DNA from: Arthrobacter sp. AL12
Lineage (GTDB): Bacteria > Actinomycetota > Actinomycetes > Actinomycetales > Micrococcaceae
DNA length: 64,000 nucleotides
NCBI RefSeq assembly: GCF_029960645.1
Contig: NZ_JASBQY010000012.1
Location: 49,327 to 113,326, forward strand
Direction: 5' to 3'
Every line of letters starts with the position of its first letter. Within the stretch, counting starts at the first letter, position 1. The notes beneath the pieces were generated by a model. It was not told where the DNA came from, made no database searches, and worked only from the letters and a program-made list of their open reading frames with translations. Positions 8,491 to 15,236 of this stretch are shown here, piece by piece. A program made the position numbers and the translations under genes.

Positions 8491-9579
8491 TTGGCCACTT
8501 CTCAACGTATGCCCATCCCTCACGTGCGCGGCCCCATCAGTGCCGGGCTCTTCCGGCTTCTCGCCGGCAGCCCCGGAGACGATCCCGCGGCGCAGGCCGC
8601 CTTGCAGGATCTCGCCGCGGCACGGCTGCCAGACATCGAAGACGTGATCGAGGACGGCGACGTGCAGCTGACGCTCTTCTGCCTGTACGAGCTGCATTAC
8701 GGAGGCCTCGACGGCGTGACCGACCGCTGGGAATGGAACCCCGGCCTGATCGCGCTCCGGCAACTGCTGGAGGAGCCCTTCGAGCGGACGCTCCGGGATG
8801 CGGCACTCCCGTACGAGGGCCCTGCCCAGCTGGATTCTGCCCAGCCCGATTCCGCCGCAGGCCTGGACAGTGACGCGGTGGCGGATATCCTGTTCGGACT
8901 CGCGGCCCAGGACGGCGGACCCGGCATGTCCCGCCACGTCGCCAAAAAGGCGACCCTTAAGCAGCTCCGCGAATTCCTGATCCACAAGTCGATCTACCAG
9001 CTAAAGGAAGCCGACCCGCACACCTGGGCGATCCCGCGGCTGCACGGCCGGGCCAAGGCCGCGCTGGTGGAAATCCAGGCCGACGAGTACGGCGGCGGCC
9101 GCCCGGACCGTATGCACAGCACCCTCTTCGCCCGGACCATGCGCGGGCTGGGGCTGGACGACCGCTACGGCGCCTACGCGGACGCGGTCCCGCCCGTTTC
9201 CCTCGCCTCGGTCAACGTGATGTCCCTCTTCGGGCTGAACCGCCGGCTCCGCGGGGCTGTTGCCGGGCACCTGGCGATCTACGAGATGACCTCATCCCGG
9301 CCCAACCAGCTGTACGGCAACGGATTCCGGCGCCTCGGCTTCGGCGCCGATGTGACCGCGTACTTCGACGAGCACGTCGAGGCGGACGCCGTCCATGAAC
9401 AGATCGCGGGCAGGGACCTTGCCGGCGGGCTCGTGGAGTCGGAGCCGGAGCTCTTCCCGGACGTCCTGTTTGGCGCCACGGCGGTGATGGCCATCGACGA
9501 CCGCCTCACCTTGCACATCATGGGGGCCTGGGACGACGGCGAGTCCTCCCTGCGCGCGGCCGTGCCCGCCGCGGTGTGA
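8491..9579 (+). CDS. Iron-containing redox enzyme (heme-oxygenase-like diiron family)
   Basis: A 362-aa helical protein of the iron-containing redox enzyme family, soluble and probably binding a diiron centre. Recognisable parts are the LFCLYELHYGG helix, LIHKSIYQLKEADPHTWAIPRL, VEIQADEYGGGRPDRMHSTLF, and HLAIYEMTSSRPNQLYGNG with a later FDEHVEADAVHEQ segment. Together these supply the Glu/His ligand pattern. I kept TTG 8491, 11 nt after AAGGAAG; ATG 8509 is an alternative. It is followed 41 bp later by a CDGSH iron-sulfur gene on the same strand, suggesting a shared redox function. The reaction is unknown; relatives act in oxidative decarboxylation or N-oxygenation. Confidence 0.82.
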   Translation: MATSQRMPIPHVRGPISAGLFRLLAGSPGDDPAAQAALQDLAAARLPDIEDVIEDGDVQLTLFCLYELHYGGLDGVTDRWEWNPGLIALRQLLEEPFERTLRDAALPYEGPAQLDSAQPDSAAGLDSDAVADILFGLAAQDGGPGMSRHVAKKATLKQLREFLIHKSIYQLKEADPHTWAIPRLHGRAKAALVEIQADEYGGGRPDRMHSTLFARTMRGLGLDDRYGAYADAVPPVSLASVNVMSLFGLNRRLRGAVAGHLAIYEMTSSRPNQLYGNGFRRLGFGADVTAYFDEHVEADAVHEQIAGRDLAGGLVESEPELFPDVLFGATAVMAIDDRLTLHIMGAWDDGESSLRAAVPAAV

Positions 9580-9620
9580 CCCAAAAACCCCGGCCCTTCA
9601 AACCCAGACATTGAGCACCG

Positions 9621-9869
9621 ATGAACCAGAACCCACCTGAACCGTCCACCGAGAATTTCATCGTCGTCTGCCCCGACGGACCGATCCTGGTGCGCGGCGA
9701 CTTCGAGATCGTCACGCCGTCCGGGGAACCGGTGCCACGGCAGCGCAAAACCGTCGCCCTGTGCCGCTGCGGTGCCTCCGCGATCAAACCCTACTGCGAC
9801 GGCACCCACAAGCTGATCGGCTTCCGGACCGAAATACCAGGCAAGCCTGGGAACAAGGTAGCTCCGTAA
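9621..9869 (+). CDS. CDGSH iron-sulfur domain protein
   Basis: An 82-aa soluble protein with a single CDGSH-type site. The ligands are visible as CRCGASAIKPYCDGTH (three Cys and one His), which bind a redox-active [2Fe-2S] cluster. The length and N-terminal strand (VVCPDGPILVRGDFEI) fit the stand-alone bacterial class. It probably acts as an electron or cluster donor to the upstream iron-redox enzyme, with which it seems co-transcribed. The ribosome-binding site is weak. Confidence 0.88.
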   Translation: MNQNPPEPSTENFIVVCPDGPILVRGDFEIVTPSGEPVPRQRKTVALCRCGASAIKPYCDGTHKLIGFRTEIPGKPGNKVAP

Positions 9870-9934
9870 TCGGCGCTGCCCGGCTGACCGCTGCTGCCCG
9901 GCGGATGGTTCGGGCCGGGCGGATCCCGTGCCCC

Positions 9935-10075
9935 CTAGTGCTGGTAGACGTCCCGACGGTGGCCCATGGCTACGACCAGGACGATGAGCTGTGCGTCCCG
10001 GATCTCTTAGATGATCCGGTAGTCGCCGGTGCGGACGCGCCAGTCGCCGCTGCTGCCGGTGGGTTTCTTGGCGCC
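9935..10075 (-). pseudogene. RelE/ParE toxin C-terminal remnant
   Basis: The minus strand reads GDWRVRTGDYRII, then a TAA, then EIRDAQLIVLVVAMGHRRDVY and a stop. This is the C-terminal half of a RelE-type mRNA interferase, where the family has Tyr at the stop position. The N-terminal half is absent and a 13-bp inverted repeat sits at the break. Inactive. Confidence 0.7.
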
Positions 10076-10080
10076 GGGGG

Positions 10081-10122
10081 CAAAGTTGGCCGCTATGAGA
10101 GGTCGCAAAGCGGCCAACTTTG
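10081..10122. repeat. 13-bp perfect inverted repeat
   Basis: CAAAGTTGGCCGC at 10081-10093 pairs with GCGGCCAACTTTG at 10110-10122 around a 16-nt loop. There is no T-tract, so it is not a clear terminator. It lies exactly between the RelE and HipA remnants, as a small insertion or rearrangement footprint would. Confidence 0.6.
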
Positions 10123-10139
10123 GTGAATGGACGGGTGGG

Positions 10140-10266
10140 TGCCGCCGTCGCGACCGGCCGGAGCCCCCGGGCAGCAGTCCGCCGAAGAACGCGGTTGCGG
10201 CCTCCGGTGTGGACGTGCGGGGCCGATGACCGTGCCGTAGAGATGGACGTCCTAGTATTCAAGCAC
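10140..10266 (-). pseudogene. HipA-type N-terminal fragment
   Basis: From GTG 10266 the minus strand reads VLEY, a TAG, DVHLYGTVIG, and in a shifted frame TPEAATAFFGGLLPGG. Both blocks resemble the N-terminal subdomain of HipA-family kinase toxins. A short upstream coding stretch ending KLGIELSVRD with stop 10259-10261 overlaps the GTG in operon style. Only fragments remain, and the identification rests on these two motifs. Confidence 0.35.
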
Positions 10267-10944
10267 GGTCGGCGCAGTCCCGGACGCTCAGCTCGATGCC
10301 GAGCTTCTCCATGACCGCAAAGAACTGGTCGTTGAAGATTTCATGACCCCGTGCAAGGACCCTCCTGATGAGCTATTCGTAATAGGACCAGCCTGATTAC
10401 CTTTTCGTAATCATTCCAGCGTCATTACGAATATGTAATGAGGCAACCGGGCTCGACGGCGATGCCGTGGCTCGTGGTGCCGCCGCCGGCCTGCCGCAAT
10501 GACGCAGGGGGCCGCTACAAGGGTTCTCATAGCTGCGGAGTTCGGCGCTCCGTGGGGGCGTTCTGTGATCGCTCGATGCTGCAGTGTTAAGTCTTTGAAG
10601 AATCTCTGAAGCGGCAATCTCGAAAGTGGCTTCTGATCGAGAGGCACTGCGTCTCAGTTCCTATGAAAGGATACGTCGACGCGCAGCTACTTCCCGTTCT
10701 TGGGCGCGTCGGCGGAGGTCGAACGAGCTACCGTCATGCCCCCCGGGCGGAAGTGGATGAGACTGGACTTCGTTCACATTTGACCCGTTGGTCACTTCTG
10801 AAACAAAGAGTGGTATCTTCACCTTGTGTCCCCCCAAAATCTTTGGGAAACGGGCAAGAAGCCCATCAGGACCACCGACCTTGAAAGCGGCGCTCTCGAC
10901 GTCTTTTTGCCCCACACTCTGGGTCTCAACCTGACGGGAAAACC
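10267..10944. other. Region without an intact gene upstream of the SipW-type gene
   Basis: Contains the decayed antitoxin stretch with an AGGAGG site near 10362-10367 (minus strand), the ATTAC/GTAAT dyads listed separately, and about 500 bp with no convincing coding signal. Just before the next gene are two small hairpins, CCCAAA-ATC-TTTGGG and GGGC-AAGAA-GCCC (about 10835-10865), of unknown role. Confidence 0.45.
10376..10441. promoter_or_regulatory. Two ATTAC-N6-GTAAT dyads and a half site
   Basis: Dyads GATTAC-N6-GTAATC (10396-10413) and CATTAC-N6-GTAATG (10424-10441) have identical spacing and lie 28 bp apart, with ATTCGTAAT at 10376-10384. Position upstream of the toxin-antitoxin remnants on the minus strand fits an autoregulatory antitoxin operator that has outlived its genes. 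Confidence 0.55.
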
Positions 10945-11406
10945 GTGGCAAATATCGTGGCAAAGAAGAAGTTCAGCAAGAAAACAACGGCGGCCCTCAC
11001 AGCGGCCTTCCTGATCATTGGCGGCGGCGCGTACGCGTTCTGGAGCACCACGGGCGCCGGAACGGGCGCCTCGACCAACGCCCAGTCCAACGGAACAGTT
11101 GTCCTGACCGCCACGTTCGCACCAGGGCTCACCCCCGGTGCCAGTACCGCGGTGACCTACACGGCGGCGAACCCAGGAACCTCGAGCCTGCGGGTCGGGA
11201 CCATCAGTCATGTGGTCAGCACGAGTGCCCCGTTGTGCCTGCCGGCGGACTTCACCATCGCCAACGTTCTGTCCGACACGACCGTTCCGGCCGGGGCCAC
11301 GGCCTTTGCCCTCGCCGGTACCGGAACGCTGACCTTCACCGACACCGCCATCAACCAGGACGCCTGCAAGGGCGCCACGATCACACTGACGCTCTCGTCC
11401 AACTAA
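10945..11406 (+). CDS. SipW-dependent-type signal peptide protein (TasA/CalY-like)
   Basis: A 153-aa exported protein. Its N-terminus has lysines, then a hydrophobic stretch (TTAALTAAFLIIGGGAYAF) followed by WSTTGAGTG. That is the layout of the SipW-dependent signal peptides of TasA/camelysin-like biofilm proteins. The rest is a beta-rich Thr/Ala domain with two cysteines. GTG 10945 follows GGGAA; GTG 10957 would also work. It is followed 89 bp later by a giant repeat protein and may share its operon. A structural surface role is inferred from the signal type and composition. Confidence 0.72.
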   Translation: MANIVAKKKFSKKTTAALTAAFLIIGGGAYAFWSTTGAGTGASTNAQSNGTVVLTATFAPGLTPGASTAVTYTAANPGTSSLRVGTISHVVSTSAPLCLPADFTIANVLSDTTVPAGATAFALAGTGTLTFTDTAINQDACKGATITLTLSSN

Positions 11407-11495
11407 CAGGTTCCGCAGCGGACAGGTCCCATGGGACCTGTCCGCCGGCGGCCGCCCGGCAGGTCAGGACCGCCGGGAACTAATGAAGGACTGTC

Positions 11496-14400
11496 GTGCT
11501 TTTCGTCGACGCAGGTGACGCGGGAGTGCTCCACCGCGCACAGCGTGCCGTGGTGGTCATCACCCTTGCCCTCGCGGCCCTACTGGCACCAGGGGCCGGT
11601 ACGGCATGGCCGTACTCCACCGGCCCAGTTTCCGGCGCAGGCTCCGCCAGCCTGGGCACAGTACAGCCCCCCACAAACCTCACGGTCCCGGCAACGAGCA
11701 CCGGAACGGTGCATCTGAGCTGGACCGCGGCCACCGGAACACCCAAGCCCACCGGCTACTTCATCACCCGCACCCGGACCAGCGACGGCGCGACCGCCGC
11801 CGCCTGCGGCACCAGCAAAACGGCCACGACGGCCGGTGCATCCTGCGATGACCTCACCGTGCCTGCCGGCACCTACCGGTACACCGCCACCTCGGTGTAC
11901 CGCACCTGGACCGCTTCCACCGCACTGAGCAGCGCCGTCGGGGTGACTCCGCCCGGCACGGCAACGAAGCTCGCCTTCCTCACCCAGCCCGCCAACTCCT
12001 CGACCGGCGTCGCACTCCCGACCCAGCCCGTCGTGGCAATCACCGACGTCAACGGCAGTATCGTCACCGCACAGCCACCCACTTCTGTCACCCTCACCGT
12101 CTCCGGAGGCACCCTGACCGGTTGCCAGTCCGCAACGACCTCGAATGGGGTGGCCACCTTCTCCGGCTGTACCGTCACCGGCGCCGGCAGCTACACGCTG
12201 ACGGCGGCTTCCGCGCCACTGACCATCGCCGTCAGCACGACGTTCACCGTCGCCGGTCCCGCCGCCCAACTCGCCTTCACCACCTCGCCGCCGAACGCCA
12301 CCGGCGGTACCGCCTTCGCCACCCAGCCGGTCGTGGCCGTCCAGGACAGCTCCAGACGCACCGTGACCACCAACACCAGCCCCATCACGCTGAGCATCAC
12401 CGGATCTCCGGCCGGCGCCACCCTAGGGTGCATCTCGAACCCGTTGCCGGCCTCGGCCGGGAACGCGGCATTCACCGGCTGCAGCATCAACAAGACCGGT
12501 ACCTATACCCTGACCGCCGCCGGGGCCGGTTTCACCACGACCAGCACCAGCTTCACCATCACCACCGGACCGGCCGCCAAACTGGGATTCACCACGCAGC
12601 CGTCCGGCTCAACCGGCAGCGTACCGTTCGGCACCCAGCCGTCCGTCAGCATCCAGGATGCGGGCGGTAACACCGTCACCATGTCCACGGCCACCGTTGA
12701 CCTGACACTCACCGGCTCCTCCGGCGCCGTGCTGAGCTGCGCCTCGACTGCCGTCGCCGCCGTCGCCGGTGTTGCCGCCTTTGCCGGCTGCAGCATCAAT
12801 AGGACCGGCACGTACACCCTGAACGCCACGTCAGCCGGCCTCATTTTCACGATCAGCAGCACCACCACCGTCGCCGCCGGCGCCGCCACCCAGCTCGGCT
12901 TCACCACACAGCCGTCCGCATCCACAGCCGGTGTCCCTTTCGGGGCCCAACCCGTGGTGGCCGTCCAGGACGCCGGCGGCAATACCACTACCAGCACCGC
13001 GGCCCTCACCCTGAGTATCACCGGCTCCCCGTCTGGGGCCGTCCTGACCTGCGCGGCCAACCCCGTCACCGCGACCGCCGGTGTCGCCGCTTTCTCCGGC
13101 TGCGGCATCAACAAAGCCGGAACTTATACTCTGACCGCCTCCGGTGCCGGTTACACGACGGCCAGCCTGAACTTCACCGTCTCGCTGGGAACCCCCACGA
13201 AACTTGGCTTCACCACCAACCCCACCAACTCCACCGGCGGCATCCCCTTCCCCGCCCAGCCCGTCGTCGCCATCCAGGACGCCGGCGGCAACACCATTAC
13301 CACCAGCACCGCGGCCATCACCCTGAGCATCACCACCCCGGCCGGCGCGACCCTGGCCTGCACCACTAACCCCCTGACAACCATCTCGGGTGTGGCCGCG
13401 CTCTCCGGCTGCGGCATCAACAAACCCGGAACCTACACCCTGACCGCGACCTCCGGCTCCCTTGCCGGCGCCGTCAGTACCAGCATCACTATCAGCACCG
13501 GGCCGGCCGCCAAACTCGCTTTCACCACTTCCCCTACCGCCGCCGCCGTCAACGCGGTCTTCGCTACCCAGCCTGTAGTGGCCGTCCAGGATGCCGGCGG
13601 CAACACCATCTCCGCCAGCACCGCCCCGGTCACCTTGAAAATCACGGCACCCGCCGGCGGGGCGAACCTGACCTGCACCACCAACCCCCAATATGCCGTC
13701 TCGGGCGTGGCCGGCTTCGCGGGCTGCAAGATCAGCAAGACCGGAACGCGGACCCTGACAGCAACCTCCGGAACCCTCACCGCCGCCGTCAGCGCCAGCT
13801 TCACCATCACCGGCGGCACGGCCACCAAGCTCGCCGTTACCACCAGCCCGTCCGGGTCCACCGGTGGCGTCTCTTTCCCCACCCAGCCCGTGGTGACCAT
13901 CCAGGACGCCGGCGGCAACACCACCTCCAGCACCGCATCCGTCACGCTGAGCATCACAGGCTCCCCGTCAGGCGCGGTCCTGAGCTGCACGGCGAACCCC
14001 AAAAACGCCGTCTCCGGCGTGGCCACCTTTGCCGGCTGCAACATCGACAAACCCGGCACCTATACCCTGACCGCGACCTCCGGCTCCCTCACCGCCGCCG
14101 TCAGCACCAGCTTCACCATCACCATCGGCCCGGCGTCCAAACTCGGATTCACCACCAATTCGTCCAACACCGTGTACAACACTGTCTTCGCCACCCAACC
14201 CGTGGCGGCCGTCCAGGACGCCGGCGGCAACACCATCACCACCAGCACCGCAGCCGTCACCCTCAGCATCACCACTCCCGCAGGAGCGGTCCTGGTCTGC
14301 ACGGCGAACCCCAAACCCGCCGTCTCGGGCGTAGCTGTCTATGCCGGCTGCAGTATCGACAAGCCGGGCACCTACACCCTGACCGCAACCTCCAGCGGGC

Positions 14401-15062
14401 TGACCTCCGCCGTGAGTGCCAGCTTTACCATCACTGCCGGGCCGGCCACCAAACTCGCCTTCAGCACCAGCCCATCGGGCTCCACCGGCGGGAGCGCCTT
14501 CGGCACCCAACCCTTCGTGACTATCCAGGATGCCGGCGGCAATACAACCACGAGCACCGCATCCGTTACCCTGAGCATCACCACGCCCGCGGGCGCGACC
14601 CTGACCTGCACAACAAACCCCAGAACCGCGGTCGCCGGAGTGGCCTCGTTCGCCGGATGCAATATCGACAAAACCGGCACCTACACCTTGACCGCGGCCT
14701 CCGGCACCCTCACCGTAGCCGCCAGCTCCAGCTTCACCATCACCGCCGGCCCGGCCGCCAAACTCGTTTTCACCACGCAGCCTTCCGGCGCCGCAGCGAA
14801 CAGTGTGTTCGCCACCCAGCCCGTGGTAACCGTCCAGGACGCCGGCGGAAACACCGTCACCACCAGCGGGGCCACCGTCACCCTGGCCATCACCCAACAG
14901 CAAGGAAGCCCCGTCCTGACCTGCACAGCCAACCCCAAAACCGCCGCCTCGGGTGTGGCCGCCTTTACCGGCTGCAAAATCAGCAAACCGGGAACAGTCA
15001 CCCTGACAGCAACATCCGGCACCCTCACCGCCGCAGTGAGCTCACTCTTCAACATCACCTAA
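11496..15062 (+). CDS. Secreted protein with FN3-like domain and ten Ig-like repeats
   Basis: A 1188-aa extracellular protein. Residues about 15-35 are a signal/membrane segment. Residues about 55-150 resemble a fibronectin type III domain (PTNLTVPATSTGTVHLSW onward). From about residue 156 there are ten tandem units of about 103 residues. Each carries K-L-x-F-T-T, a QPVV-x-VQDAGGN block, SVTLSIT, a Cys near LxCTxNP, a second Cys in FAGCxI, and KxGTYTLTA. The paired cysteines probably form one disulfide per unit. The chain ends right after repeat ten with no LPxTG or membrane anchor. GTG 11496 follows GAAGGA. It probably acts as a stalk, adhesin or biofilm component with the preceding TasA-like protein. 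Confidence 0.82.
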   Translation: MLFVDAGDAGVLHRAQRAVVVITLALAALLAPGAGTAWPYSTGPVSGAGSASLGTVQPPTNLTVPATSTGTVHLSWTAATGTPKPTGYFITRTRTSDGATAAACGTSKTATTAGASCDDLTVPAGTYRYTATSVYRTWTASTALSSAVGVTPPGTATKLAFLTQPANSSTGVALPTQPVVAITDVNGSIVTAQPPTSVTLTVSGGTLTGCQSATTSNGVATFSGCTVTGAGSYTLTAASAPLTIAVSTTFTVAGPAAQLAFTTSPPNATGGTAFATQPVVAVQDSSRRTVTTNTSPITLSITGSPAGATLGCISNPLPASAGNAAFTGCSINKTGTYTLTAAGAGFTTTSTSFTITTGPAAKLGFTTQPSGSTGSVPFGTQPSVSIQDAGGNTVTMSTATVDLTLTGSSGAVLSCASTAVAAVAGVAAFAGCSINRTGTYTLNATSAGLIFTISSTTTVAAGAATQLGFTTQPSASTAGVPFGAQPVVAVQDAGGNTTTSTAALTLSITGSPSGAVLTCAANPVTATAGVAAFSGCGINKAGTYTLTASGAGYTTASLNFTVSLGTPTKLGFTTNPTNSTGGIPFPAQPVVAIQDAGGNTITTSTAAITLSITTPAGATLACTTNPLTTISGVAALSGCGINKPGTYTLTATSGSLAGAVSTSITISTGPAAKLAFTTSPTAAAVNAVFATQPVVAVQDAGGNTISASTAPVTLKITAPAGGANLTCTTNPQYAVSGVAGFAGCKISKTGTRTLTATSGTLTAAVSASFTITGGTATKLAVTTSPSGSTGGVSFPTQPVVTIQDAGGNTTSSTASVTLSITGSPSGAVLSCTANPKNAVSGVATFAGCNIDKPGTYTLTATSGSLTAAVSTSFTITIGPASKLGFTTNSSNTVYNTVFATQPVAAVQDAGGNTITTSTAAVTLSITTPAGAVLVCTANPKPAVSGVAVYAGCSIDKPGTYTLTATSSGLTSAVSASFTITAGPATKLAFSTSPSGSTGGSAFGTQPFVTIQDAGGNTTTSTASVTLSITTPAGATLTCTTNPRTAVAGVASFAGCNIDKTGTYTLTAASGTLTVAASSSFTITAGPAAKLVFTTQPSGAAANSVFATQPVVTVQDAGGNTVTTSGATVTLAITQQQGSPVLTCTANPKTAASGVAAFTGCKISKPGTVTLTATSGTLTAAVSSLFNIT

Positions 15063-15236
15063 ACTGTTGATCGCTGCGCTAAATGGCGCGGAAGACGCAG
15101 TGGTATTTGGCTGTCAGCCTGCTCTTCTGAAGAGTGCTGACGACGTCCGGCGACATTCGGGGCGAGATGCGAACGGGAGAATGGCAGGGGCGTTCTCCGC
15201 GGCCTCCGCGGCACTGCCTCTTACTACGTTCGGTGC

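Noticed and set aside
10411..10647. 78-codon minus-strand open frame over the ATTAC dyads
   Set aside because: Arg-rich translation without family similarity, overlapping operator-like sequence; probably chance.
10830..10944. Possible riboswitch (hairpins before the SipW-type gene), for example for cyclic di-GMP
   Set aside because: Two small hairpins are present but the conserved core bases of the known classes are not.
12000..15062. Regular about 310-bp periodicity that could suggest a CRISPR or satellite array
   Set aside because: The period equals the 103-residue protein repeat and the copies vary at synonymous positions, so it is coding repetition.
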